From positions 1 through 46,427 of the forward strand of contig JANQQN010000568.1 in assembly GCA_028289325.1 (NCBI GenBank): 46,427 nucleotides of DNA. The letters are read 5' to 3'. Positions 27,636-36,011 of this stretch are shown one piece after another; positions within the stretch are counted from its first letter, which is position 1, and each line of letters opens with the position of its first letter. The position numbers and the translations under genes were made by a program. This stretch comes from Myxococcota bacterium (GTDB taxonomy: Bacteria > Myxococcota > Kuafuiibacteriia > Kuafuiibacteriales > Kuafuiibacteriaceae). A model generated the notes under the pieces. It saw only the letters and a program-made list of their open reading frames with translations. It was not told where the DNA came from and searched no databases.

Positions 27636-28346
27636 CTACCCCCGTCCGGTGATCGGGATGGCCGCATGGTTGATCCCCGACGCCAACGGCGACGCCAAGA
27701 AGCAGATGACGTTCGCGACCTGTTCGGGGGTCACCCACGTGCTCGTGTCCGCGTCAGGCTGGTGGGCGCGGTTCTGTGGGGTGTCGATAATCCCGGGAAG
27801 GACGGAGTTCGCGGTGATGCCGTAACCCTTGAGCTCGTGAGAGATGCTCTCGGTGAGCCGCATGAGGCCGGACTTCGATGCGCTGTACGCGGACAGGTTC
27901 GGCTCCCCTCGCAGGCCCGCGGCGGCGCCGATGGTGATGATGCGCCCCCCGCCGCCGTCGATCATCATCGGCGCGACGGCGCGCGCGGTGAGCAGCGCTG
28001 ACTTGACGTTGAGACGAAAGAGGAAGTCCCAGGCCTCGAGGTCCAGCGCGTCGAAGCGCTCTCCCCCGCGAAAAGATCCCACGGTGTTGACGAGGACGTC
28101 GACGCGGCCCCACTTTGCGCGGACCTCGTCGGCCATGCGGGCCACCGACTCGGTGTCCGTGACATCTACGCCCGTCACATACAGGGCCCGCTCTCCGGGG
28201 TCGGAGTGCACGGCCCGGAGCTTGTCCTCCCGCCGCTCGACCAGCGCTACCTTGGCGCCGGCGGCCAGCAAACGTCGGGCGGTGGCCGCACCCACGTTGC
28301 CGGCAGCTCCGGTGACGATCGATATGCAGTCTTCTAGTTGGAACAT
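27636..28346 (-). CDS. SDR-family oxidoreductase
   Basis: The 236-residue short-chain dehydrogenase has the cofactor motif VTGAAGNVGAATARRLL, a NTVG variant of NNAG, a modified catalytic Ser region (IITIGAAAG, with Gly or Ala where Ser is usual) and the Tyr-Lys pair in LSAYSASKSGLMRLT. Absence of the usual Ser is worth noting: it may be catalytically altered. It is followed after 12 bp by the GMC gene, and the two probably act on the same metabolite. The substrate is unknown. ATG 28346 is the start. Confidence 0.83.
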   Translation of the reverse strand: MFQLEDCISIVTGAAGNVGAATARRLLAAGAKVALVERREDKLRAVHSDPGERALYVTGVDVTDTESVARMADEVRAKWGRVDVLVNTVGSFRGGERFDALDLEAWDFLFRLNVKSALLTARAVAPMMIDGGGGRIITIGAAAGLRGEPNLSAYSASKSGLMRLTESISHELKGYGITANSVLPGIIDTPQNRAHQPDADTSTWVTPEQVANVICFLASPLASGINHAAIPITGRG

Positions 28347-28446
28347 GGTGTCTCCCCTTCGCCCCTCGACCGGACGATACGGCTGATGTGATCAGGATGC
28401 GGCCGGTCGTCGACGGGTTACCGAGACGACCCTGGCCAGCCATACC

Positions 28447-28483
28447 GGTTCATACGGTCCTCGGGGGAGGACCCGTATGAACC
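28447..28483. repeat. Long near-perfect inverted repeat
   Basis: GGTTCATACGGTCCTC (28447-28462) is repeated in inverted orientation at 28467-28483 with one extra G, separated by a GGGG loop. It lies between the TonB-receptor stop and the SDR start, both on the minus strand. No U-tract follows on either strand, so it may be a factor-dependent terminator, an RNA-stabilising hairpin or an operator for the SDR-GMC pair. Confidence 0.8.
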
Positions 28484-28528
28484 ATTAATGTACCGGAGGC
28501 CGAGCAGGCGCGGCGCACGGGGATGGCG

Positions 28529-30844
28529 TCAGTCGCCGAATTGGTAGGTGAAGCCCATCTGGAAGTGGAACGGCTTGCCGGGGCGGGCGCCGAACGGGCG
28601 CCGGGAAGCGATGTATTCTTGGTTCAGTAGGTTATCGACCCGCAGATAGAGGCGACTCGACTCGAATAGCTCGGCGTGAAGGGTGGCGTCGACGATGTGC
28701 TGGACGTCGGTGAGCTCCGCGTTCGGGACATCGCCCTGCGATGCCTCGTTCCGCATTCGGTCGACGAAGGTATAGGCCACGAGGAGCCCGACGGGAACCG
28801 AGAAGACCGCGACGTCGGCGCCGACGGATACGTTCGCCTGATGAATGGGGAGATACGGGAGCCGGTCGTCGACGTCGACCTCTTCGAACTGCGGGCTCCC
28901 GGACGTGAATGAGGATTGAAAACGGGCGTCGGTCAACGTGTAGGCCACATTCAGACGCATCAAGACGGGGCCAAGCCGCTGCTGATGGTCGATCGACGCT
29001 TCGAGGCCGACGACGGACACGTCCCCCGCGTTGAACTGCCGGCCGAGGTCTTCATCGGCGCACGCTTGGGAGAAGGTGCAGGTCAGCAGAAGGTTCGTGT
29101 AGTCGCTCACGAACCCGATGAGCTCCACTCGAGAGCGACCGAGCTGCAGTCGGACGCCAGCCTCATAGTTCCAGCTGAGCTCGGGTTCGATTTCTTCCTC
29201 CTGCCCGGGCGCGACGGGGCTGAAACCTCGATGGACCCCAGCCAGGACGCCCAACCAGTCCATGAGCTGATAATATGCGCCAAAGCCGGGCACGAAGATG
29301 ACGTCGTCCGAGGTCTGCAGTCCGGTCGGCATTCCCTGCGCCGCTGCGAGGAGGTCTTCGCTCTGGGTGGAGATGATCTCCACTCGCGCGCCGGGGGTCA
29401 GGACCAGGTCCTCGAAGATCGTCATCTCGTCCAGCAGGAACAGGGAGACGGCCAGCGCGCTCTCGTTGTCGGAGCGGGTGGGTGCGATGTCGGCCACTCG
29501 TTCTACCATCCCCGGCTGGCCGTCGGTGACCACCATCGCGTACGGCGCCTCATCGTGGCGGCGTCGAATCTCGTCGTAGTGCAGGCGGGCTCCCATCTGG
29601 AGCGTGTTGACCAGCGGATAGCTTCCGAACTTCGCCTCTGCGATGAGCTGTACGCCCTGGCTAACGAAGGTTCGATCGTTGGTGCCGATGCCCAGCAGCC
29701 GAGGCGCGTCGTTGTCGATGTCCCCGCTGGGGGCTTCGCCTCGTGCGATCTGCAGGAGAAGCTCCTCGATGCCGCCCGTAGGATTCTGAAGAACGTCGTT
29801 GACACTGAACTGGTTCGAAGCGGTCAGGTTTCGAAAGCGATTGAGTTTGAGCCAAGCGCGGGTGAAGTCGTGGCGGTACGCCACCAGCTTCATGCGAAAG
29901 TCCTCGTCGACGACCATGGTGTAGCTCGCCTGAAGTTGGGTCCGTTGCCATTCCATGCGCGCCAGTTGACTAGCCCGATAGCGACGAAACGGATTGTCGT
30001 CGAAGTCCTCGTCAGTGAGGCCGAGGTACGTCTCGTTGGATCCTTCGTCGGAGTACCCGAGCTTCACATCGAATCGATGGTAAACGCGGCTCCCGGTGTC
30101 GGAATTGAGCCGAGCTTTGACCATGAACTCGTTTCGCGTGAACCCGGTATCCGCCGCCTCGTCGGCGTCGATCTCTTTGAAGCCGGTGGAGGTCAACCGA
30201 ACCCCCTCGATCAGGAATCCGAAGTTCTCACCGCCCCAGCCGTAGCGGCCGTGGAGTTTGCCGTAGCCGAACTGACCCACGGCCACGTCGGCGACCGCGC
30301 CGTGGCCGGTAGGGATCGGCGCGGTTCGATAGTTGATCGCACCGCCGACGGTGTATGGCCCGTACTGGATGGCGGCTGGTCCTTTGAAGATATCGATCCC
30401 GTCCATCCGGGTGGTGAGCGGAGTGTAGTAGGCCGCTGGCGCCGCGTAGGGGGCAGGGCCGAGCAAGATGTCGTCCTCCATCAGCACTACCCGGCTCGAA
30501 CGGTCAGAGTTCGCGCCTCGTAGGCCGATGTTGGGGCGAAGGCCGAAGCCGTCCTCGTCGCGAACGTAGACCCCTGGCACCTTGGTCAGCACCCGCAGGA
30601 TGTCGTCGTACTCGAAGTCCGACAACGCTTTGGCGTCCAACCGGTGCGCGGAGCCGGCGATTCGACCGCTGTTGATCGGTCGACCGAGGACAACGATGTT
30701 TTCCGGGAGCGTGAGCTGAAGGTCGGGCGTCGAGGTGGCGGTTTCGACGTCGGTTGGAGACTGGGCGGCGGCAGGGGTGGTCACCGAGGTCGCCGCGATG
30801 AGGGCGCCGAACGTTTGCCCGGCGAGGCGATGGATTGCTTTCAT
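28529..30844 (-). CDS. TonB-dependent outer-membrane receptor (probable iron complex uptake)
   Basis: The 771-residue protein starts at ATG 30844 with a cleavable signal (KAIHRLAGQTFGALIAAT... ending at AAAQS). The plug domain carries ENIVVLGRP (TonB-box-like region), KVPGVYVRDEDGFG and IFKGPAAIQYGPYTVGG. A 22-stranded barrel follows and the end (FQMGFTYQFGD) is typical of outer-membrane insertion. Overall it resembles FecA-type iron receptors. It is the last gene of a four-gene run with HTTM, imelysin and DUF4856 genes. The start overlaps the HTTM stop by ATGA. The ligand is inferred to be an iron chelate because of the imelysin partner and a Fur-like site. Confidence 0.9.
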   Translation of the reverse strand: MKAIHRLAGQTFGALIAATSVTTPAAAQSPTDVETATSTPDLQLTLPENIVVLGRPINSGRIAGSAHRLDAKALSDFEYDDILRVLTKVPGVYVRDEDGFGLRPNIGLRGANSDRSSRVVLMEDDILLGPAPYAAPAAYYTPLTTRMDGIDIFKGPAAIQYGPYTVGGAINYRTAPIPTGHGAVADVAVGQFGYGKLHGRYGWGGENFGFLIEGVRLTSTGFKEIDADEAADTGFTRNEFMVKARLNSDTGSRVYHRFDVKLGYSDEGSNETYLGLTDEDFDDNPFRRYRASQLARMEWQRTQLQASYTMVVDEDFRMKLVAYRHDFTRAWLKLNRFRNLTASNQFSVNDVLQNPTGGIEELLLQIARGEAPSGDIDNDAPRLLGIGTNDRTFVSQGVQLIAEAKFGSYPLVNTLQMGARLHYDEIRRRHDEAPYAMVVTDGQPGMVERVADIAPTRSDNESALAVSLFLLDEMTIFEDLVLTPGARVEIISTQSEDLLAAAQGMPTGLQTSDDVIFVPGFGAYYQLMDWLGVLAGVHRGFSPVAPGQEEEIEPELSWNYEAGVRLQLGRSRVELIGFVSDYTNLLLTCTFSQACADEDLGRQFNAGDVSVVGLEASIDHQQRLGPVLMRLNVAYTLTDARFQSSFTSGSPQFEEVDVDDRLPYLPIHQANVSVGADVAVFSVPVGLLVAYTFVDRMRNEASQGDVPNAELTDVQHIVDATLHAELFESSRLYLRVDNLLNQEYIASRRPFGARPGKPFHFQMGFTYQFGD

Positions 30845-32265
30845 CGTGTAGATAGTTTCGTCAGCTGAATGGGGGGCTCGTTGGGCATGGGCAGGATCCA
30901 CTCCGCGGGCCGCCAATCGATGTTGATGCCGGTGAGGTCGACGTCGGGATCGATCAGTCTCGCCGGTTTGCGTCCGTTGAGCGAGACCCAGGCGTCGACG
31001 CGCACGGCCACGTCGCCGAATCCGCGTCGCTGGAAATCACCGGCGATGTGTTTGCCCAGCTGGACGATGAGGTCGGGTTGCCCGGACATGTCGCTGTACT
31101 GCCGCCAGGTCAGGTAGTCGAGCGGCGTGACCTCGTAGGTGCGCCCCGTCGATCGCACGGTGACCCGATAGGTGATCGAGCCGTTCTTCTCGCGCACCAT
31201 GACCTTCCATGCGTAGCGCATGCCCTGCTCGTCCCACAGCACATTACCGGGGTACAGGTAGTGCCGAAGCGGGAACAGAAGCTGAAAGACCAGATACGTG
31301 GCCAAGACCGTGGCCCCGAGTCGACGCCGCGGCGTCCACACCGCTTCGGCCGGGGGGATGGCTTCGGTGCTCGGCGGGATCCGACTTTTGATCCCCGGTA
31401 GCCATCGCAGCGCCCGCCGGGGCCAATCGGGGTCGAAGAACAGCGTCGTGGCCACGGTCATCATCACCGGGAACATGCCGATCTCGAAGAATACGGCGGT
31501 CATGCCGTGGAAGATCAAGACCACGACGTACGCGTAGGCGCGGGTCGGGCGATTGATCAGGAACATCCAGATCGTGAGGTCGTAGAGAAAGCCGACCCAG
31601 GACAGCGCGTAGGCGACCCAAAGCTCACCGAGCAGCGGCCCGATGATCGGCGTTTCGGTTCGTGCGCGCATCCACAGGTTCATGGGCTGTGCGTACAGCA
31701 GCCAGTCGGGCTGGGCTTTGGCGAGCGCCGCGTACAGGTAGACCACCGCGATCTGGAAGCACAGCACATAGGTCATCCACGCCGGTAAGTGAGATCTGGC
31801 GACCTTGCTGGGCCACCATCGGGCGTCGAGAGACCAGCCGGCGTTCAAGGGCAGGAACGCCATGATGCCGCTCAAGAGCACGACGAGGTAGTAATGGTTG
31901 AGGTACAGCGTGACGTCTAGCAGCTGCAGGTAGGTGAACCCGAGGAGGAAGACGACGATCGCCAGTCGATACCACAGCCCCAGCGCGACGCAGATCGCGG
32001 CGACGGCGGTCACCAAGAAGTGGGCATACAGCGCCGGTGGGTCCCAAACCACCGTCCACGGGGCGGCTTCGTACTTGAAGAAGAACGTCGGCTCGACCAA
32101 GACGAGCTCGATCCAACCGTGGGCCGCGAACCGAATCAGGCTGTAGGCCATCATGGCCCCGAACATGATCCGGAACGCGGCGAGGGCTGCGAAGTCGCGA
32201 GGCGCAAAGAGCGCCTGGGCAAGGCGCGCCCATCTCGGGGGGGTCGAATGGGCGGAGTCGGTCAT
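30841..32265 (-). CDS. HTTM-domain membrane protein (vitamin-K-dependent gamma-carboxylase-like)
   Basis: The 474-residue protein has several transmembrane helices followed by a soluble C-terminal part. Residues about 20-300 form an HTTM domain, the horizontally transferred membrane module shared with vertebrate gamma-glutamyl carboxylase. LDVTLYLNHYYLVVLLSGI (NHYYL at 123-127) corresponds to the conserved NHxYL region. It sits between the imelysin and TonB-receptor genes, a position known for HTTM genes in iron-uptake clusters, but its role there is not established. A redox or carboxylation step on a partner lipoprotein is possible. Start ATG 32265 lies 3 bp after the imelysin stop. Confidence 0.85.
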   Translation of the reverse strand: MTDSAHSTPPRWARLAQALFAPRDFAALAAFRIMFGAMMAYSLIRFAAHGWIELVLVEPTFFFKYEAAPWTVVWDPPALYAHFLVTAVAAICVALGLWYRLAIVVFLLGFTYLQLLDVTLYLNHYYLVVLLSGIMAFLPLNAGWSLDARWWPSKVARSHLPAWMTYVLCFQIAVVYLYAALAKAQPDWLLYAQPMNLWMRARTETPIIGPLLGELWVAYALSWVGFLYDLTIWMFLINRPTRAYAYVVVLIFHGMTAVFFEIGMFPVMMTVATTLFFDPDWPRRALRWLPGIKSRIPPSTEAIPPAEAVWTPRRRLGATVLATYLVFQLLFPLRHYLYPGNVLWDEQGMRYAWKVMVREKNGSITYRVTVRSTGRTYEVTPLDYLTWRQYSDMSGQPDLIVQLGKHIAGDFQRRGFGDVAVRVDAWVSLNGRKPARLIDPDVDLTGINIDWRPAEWILPMPNEPPIQLTKLSTR

Positions 32266-32268
32266 GGG

Positions 32269-33468
32269 TCAGTCGTTGTCCGCTGCCCCCTCATTGGGGA
32301 CACGAAGAGCGAGGACGCTGACGAACTGGCTCTTGAGGATGTCGGTCAGGCCCTTGACCGCGTCGTGCAGATCGCGCGGCGGCACGGTGATGACGACGTC
32401 GCCCACCGGCTCGACGTTGAGCGGCGCTCGGCTGACGGCGGTGTTCATGGCCGCCTGCATATCGTCCGCGAGCTGAGTCGCCCCCGAGGCCCTCAATAGA
32501 CCGTCGAAACCGAATCGCCGATCGCCAGCGGCATCCGGTCCGCCCAGATAGATGTCGCGAAACGCAGTGAGGTTGGCGCCGATCGCGGGAAGAGAGAGGC
32601 CCGCGAACTGAGACTCCAGCGCCTCGGGGCAGGTGTCGCGGGAGCAATCAGGAGAGATGCCCAGAGGGACGGCGAGCTTACGATCCTTGACGGTCTTTTC
32701 GATGTAGAATATCGAAGCGAACAGAGCGTCGAGTCCAGCCTGCGAAGTTCGATACGCGCTGCTGCCGGCCCCCGCGGTTCGGAGCTGGTCGGCGAAGCCC
32801 GAGGTCCACGCCGCTACCAGCTGATCCGCGTTGCCGTCGATCCCCGTCGCGACCCGCACGGCATAGTCCGCACGACGCTGGGTGATCTCTTGCTCCGACA
32901 GCGCAGCCCAGGTTCCTTCGGCGTTGATCTTGGCGGGCGCCGCGCAGCTGTTCGCAAAGCTATCGTAGCCGAGGAGGTACTCGAGCGCGTCGAAGCCGTA
33001 AACATCGACAGAGAAGACGTCGAAGAAGTTGTCTTCGGCGTAGTCTTGCTCGACGAGACGGGTGTCGATCTGACAAGGAATCGCGCCCGCGTCGGGCCAT
33101 GAATAGACCTGGTCTCGGAGGTTCTGACCGTTGTCGAACTTGCTGGCGGAGCCATAGGGACCGACCTGAAGAACCTCGGCGTACTGCATCCTAAGATACG
33201 CGGTCTCGAACGCCTGCAGCGCCGCGTCTCGGGCCGTCGCCTCGTCGGCGGTGCCGACGGCATCGGCGTACGCCTGCGCGGCGGAGACCAGATCGCCGGT
33301 AGCCAAAGCCAGACGCTGGTACGCAGGCAAGATGACCTCGTCGGTCACCGACACCAACAGCGATTGGCGTTCGGCGGCGTTCTCCGCCGGTGGTTCACTG
33401 TCGCTGCCGCACGCCGCGAGGACGGTCGCGGCGGCGACGACGGTCATGTTCGAGATACGCGCAATCAT
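32269..33468 (-). CDS. Imelysin-family (peptidase M75-like) lipoprotein
   Basis: The 399-residue protein has the lipobox LAAC (Cys20). The imelysin fold is recognised from AYQRLALATGDLVSAAQAY, the long helical segments and the region around VYGFDALEYLLG. That region corresponds to the GxHxxE signature, but His is replaced by Asp (Gly158-Phe-Asp160-Ala-Leu-Glu163). Four further Cys residues (FANSC, PDCSRDTC, PCQID) may form disulfides. Imelysins are periplasmic or surface iron-binding proteins and the peptidase activity is doubtful. It is the second gene of the iron operon. Start ATG 33468. Confidence 0.87.
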   Translation of the reverse strand: MIARISNMTVVAAATVLAACGSDSEPPAENAAERQSLLVSVTDEVILPAYQRLALATGDLVSAAQAYADAVGTADEATARDAALQAFETAYLRMQYAEVLQVGPYGSASKFDNGQNLRDQVYSWPDAGAIPCQIDTRLVEQDYAEDNFFDVFSVDVYGFDALEYLLGYDSFANSCAAPAKINAEGTWAALSEQEITQRRADYAVRVATGIDGNADQLVAAWTSGFADQLRTAGAGSSAYRTSQAGLDALFASIFYIEKTVKDRKLAVPLGISPDCSRDTCPEALESQFAGLSLPAIGANLTAFRDIYLGGPDAAGDRRFGFDGLLRASGATQLADDMQAAMNTAVSRAPLNVEPVGDVVITVPPRDLHDAVKGLTDILKSQFVSVLALRVPNEGAADND

Positions 33469-33490
33469 AGAATGAGTCTCCGATTCCGGC

Positions 33491-34951
33491 CTACCAGCCG
33501 TTCGTTCCGTCGGTGTCGCCCAGGTTTGCGGCGTCGAATTGGTAGACTTGGCCGAGTAAAGCGCGAGCCATCAGAAGGTCGCTGCGGTAGTCGTCTTGCT
33601 CCGTTTGCGGAGCCGTAGGCAGCACCGGCCGGTCATCGATCCAGGCGTGAAGGTCCGCGAGGTCCGTGGCCCCGAGCGGGCTGTGGTTGACGTTGAACTG
33701 CAGAGCAAGAGCGAAGCCCTTGAGCTCCGACCAATGCTTGGCATGGTCGAGGAAGTCGTAATCGGGGGTGCCAAAGTCACCCATGTCTTGCAGGACTTCG
33801 TTGATGTAATGGACCGCGGTCGCGGCGACCGCGCGCTCCCACGCGCCCACCGCGGCGTCGCGATAGCCGCGCAGGGTGGTGAGCTCGGCGTTGGTGAGAT
33901 CCGCGCCCGCATTGACGATCAACGTGCGACCGGCCAGGAACGCGTCGAACGCGGTCTGGGTGTAGTCGGTGGTGGCGCTCGATGCCGATCCGCGGTCACG
34001 CTTGGCCGCGTTGACCGAGTGGCCGAAGTTGTACTCGCTGAGGAAATCGATTTCGCCGTCGCCGTTGGCATCGTTGGCGGTCTGCCAGTCGGCGCGCCCG
34101 CCGGCGCCCGCGATTTCGTCATCGGTGAAGTCGGCGTAGTGGCGGGCGGCGCCAAAGTATCCGAAGCCTTCGTCCCATACGTGCTCCAGAGCGGTGTACG
34201 GGGCTTCGGCTCCGTCGCTGCTGGTGACCGGACCGTCGTTGTCGCTCAGCAGACCTTTGCCCTCGACGTCGTCATCGAGGTAGTCGTCCGTACCTTGCGA
34301 AATGGCGATCGCGCCGCTGAGGTACTTCTGAATCAGCTGCTGGTAGTCGACGCCTTCCGCGGTGACGAAGGTGGCTTGAATCTCCACCCCGTCCGGGTCG
34401 GTGGGGCGATTTCCCGTGACCCGGGCGACGATCAGGTCCGCCAGCCCGTCGAACATATCGAGCAGCGCCTCCTCGGGGGTCATCGTTCCTCCGCCGTACC
34501 CGACGACGTTGCCGGTGAAGTCCGCGTCGAACTCCGGAAACTTCTCTTTCAACGAGACCAGGCTCCCGCCGAGGTCGCCCCATGTCGTCTGGCTCGCGGG
34601 TAAGCTGCCCGGGGGGCTGATGGGGATCGAATCGGCATCGGTGCCCGCGTTCTTGAAGTCGTGGAAGAACACGAGCGCATCGACGACCTCACTCTTTACG
34701 CCGGTGGGAAACGACGTATCGCTGAGGCCCCCGATGTATGACTTGAGTCCTTCGATGAGCAGGTGTCGTTTGACCTGCCCGCTGTAGGCGACACTGGTCG
34801 TCGTGTCGTCGAATCGGCTGTCGAATTGGTAGGTCAGCGGCTGGGAGATGGTGCCAGAACCGGCATCGTCGTCGTCATCGCCACAGGCGACCGTGGCCAG
34901 CGACGGGAGCAAGACGGCAAGAGCAGCGTATGGGAACGGGTTCAGCTTCAT
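33491..34951 (-). CDS. DUF4856-domain lipoprotein, first gene of the iron operon
   Basis: The 486-residue protein has the lipobox TVAC (Cys23), followed by an Asp run. DUF4856 features include LTYQFDSRF near the start, ALEHVWDEGFGYFGAARHY in the middle and LKGFALALQFN near the end. DUF4856 proteins regularly accompany imelysin and TonB-receptor genes and are thought to help iron binding at the surface, though no biochemistry is known to me. The Asp/Glu/His-rich middle could bind metal. Start ATG 34951. A Fur-like site lies 38 bp upstream. Confidence 0.83.
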   Translation of the reverse strand: MKLNPFPYAALAVLLPSLATVACGDDDDDAGSGTISQPLTYQFDSRFDDTTTSVAYSGQVKRHLLIEGLKSYIGGLSDTSFPTGVKSEVVDALVFFHDFKNAGTDADSIPISPPGSLPASQTTWGDLGGSLVSLKEKFPEFDADFTGNVVGYGGGTMTPEEALLDMFDGLADLIVARVTGNRPTDPDGVEIQATFVTAEGVDYQQLIQKYLSGAIAISQGTDDYLDDDVEGKGLLSDNDGPVTSSDGAEAPYTALEHVWDEGFGYFGAARHYADFTDDEIAGAGGRADWQTANDANGDGEIDFLSEYNFGHSVNAAKRDRGSASSATTDYTQTAFDAFLAGRTLIVNAGADLTNAELTTLRGYRDAAVGAWERAVAATAVHYINEVLQDMGDFGTPDYDFLDHAKHWSELKGFALALQFNVNHSPLGATDLADLHAWIDDRPVLPTAPQTEQDDYRSDLLMARALLGQVYQFDAANLGDTDGTNGW

Positions 34952-34989
34952 AGATGGGCTCGTGGCCGGGGACTCTCGTACCTGCTAAT

Positions 34990-35008
34990 GACAATGAAAG
35001 CTATTCTC
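34990..35008 (-). promoter_or_regulatory. Candidate Fur box upstream of the DUF4856-imelysin-HTTM-TonB operon
   Basis: The plus-strand 19-mer GACAATGAAAGCTATTCTC matches the classical Fur consensus (GATAATGATAATCATTATC) at about 13 of 19 positions, with both outer hexamers well conserved. On the minus strand TTGAGA (a possible -35) overlaps it, so a bound repressor would block transcription. It is one of the few AT-rich spots in this region. The gene set downstream is the expected target of iron repression. Confidence 0.5.
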
Positions 35009-35387
35009 AAAAAAGCGTCATTCTCGTCCGGAATGTCCTTGGGCCACCCTCCGCGGGGAACGTGAACGCAACTGATTCTGCAAGTCAATCGCAGTACATC
35101 GGGAAAACACACGTGAAACAGGGGGCGGCGACCGGAATTAACTGAGTAGGCGGGCGCCCCGCGAACCCGATGGACCTCAGCCTGGTGACACCGGCGCTCC
35201 GGTCGGAACGGAGACGGGCGATCGGAGCGCGTTCGCGGGACCCCACTCCACGTACGAAGGTCATCGGGCCATGGTTACGTTCCCGCCAGCCGAGGATCGG
35301 TCCCTGTCGAGGCGTCGGCGTCGACAATGGGCGACCTCGAGCGTCCACAGGGGTGACCAAAAAGGCCTTTCATGGTCGGTTTAGGAC
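35009..35387. other. Divergent intergenic region with no supported gene
   Basis: This is the rest of the spacer between the iron operon (-) and an unknown membrane protein (+). Open frames here are Arg/Pro-rich and motif-free. Short inverted repeats of GC-rich sequence occur but none has a T-tract. It presumably contains the promoter of the gene at 35388. Confidence 0.45.
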
Positions 35388-36011
35388 ATGGACGGCATGT
35401 CCGCATGGGCCAGCATTACGCTGATCGCTGGCGCGGTCGTGGTGGCGGTCGGCGCGCCCTTGCTTGGCCGCTGGCAAAACCATGGTCGGCGGATGGGCGG
35501 TCCGATATCGCGACCTAAGCTTCTGTGGCTCAGCATCACCGGGTACGGCTGGTTTATCGCCGCGCCCACCGTAGCAGCGGCGAAGGTCGCGCCGCCGGTG
35601 ATCACCTACTTCTTATGGGGCTTCGTCGCGATGAGCGCCGCGCGCGCCCTGGCCCAACCGATCTTGCTCGGCCGCCCCCATCACTGGTGGCCCACTCTCG
35701 GCATCGTGCACGGGGTGCTCGGTCTCATCTGGACGGGCATCGGTGTCACCCTGTTCGCGCCGGGGCCCACCGCCAGCGCGTCGTGGTCGTGGGCATTCCT
35801 GCTGTGGATAGCGGCGACCTGCGCGCTCGAATCGTATTTTGCTCTTCAGCTGTACGCCGTGCTTCGTCGTAGGTCGACGAGCGCCGCCAGCGCCTGGTTC
35901 GGGGCGGATGGCGACCCCCGGTTCGGCCGGCTCAACCGCGTCACCGCGGCCGCCAACGTCCCTGCGATGCTGTTCTTGGCCGTCTGCCTCGTCGGCCTGT
36001 GGCGCTCATGA
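35388..36011 (+). CDS. Uncharacterised six-helix membrane protein
   Basis: I do not recognise this 207-residue protein. Six hydrophobic helices are visible (ITLIAGAVVVAVGAPLLG, LWLSITGYGWFIAAPTVAAA, TYFLWGFVAMSAARALAQP, GIVHGVLGLIWTGIGVTLF, SWAFLLWIAATCALESYFA and NVPAMLFLAVCLVGLW). A possible conserved spot is RPHHWWPTLGIVH between helices 3 and 4. The start is ATG 35388 or ATG 35397. Its stop codon overlaps that of the convergent LuxR-type gene within the palindrome TCATGA. Coding potential looks real because the hydrophobic periodicity is regular across the frame. Confidence 0.65.
   Translation: MDGMSAWASITLIAGAVVVAVGAPLLGRWQNHGRRMGGPISRPKLLWLSITGYGWFIAAPTVAAAKVAPPVITYFLWGFVAMSAARALAQPILLGRPHHWWPTLGIVHGVLGLIWTGIGVTLFAPGPTASASWSWAFLLWIAATCALESYFALQLYAVLRRRSTSAASAWFGADGDPRFGRLNRVTAAANVPAMLFLAVCLVGLWRS

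Noticed and set aside
32900-33102. Plus-strand open frames across the imelysin/DUF4856 genes, the longest at 33596-34603
   Set aside because: They mirror the acidic coding pattern of the opposite strand and have no family motif; the minus-strand lipoproteins are clear.
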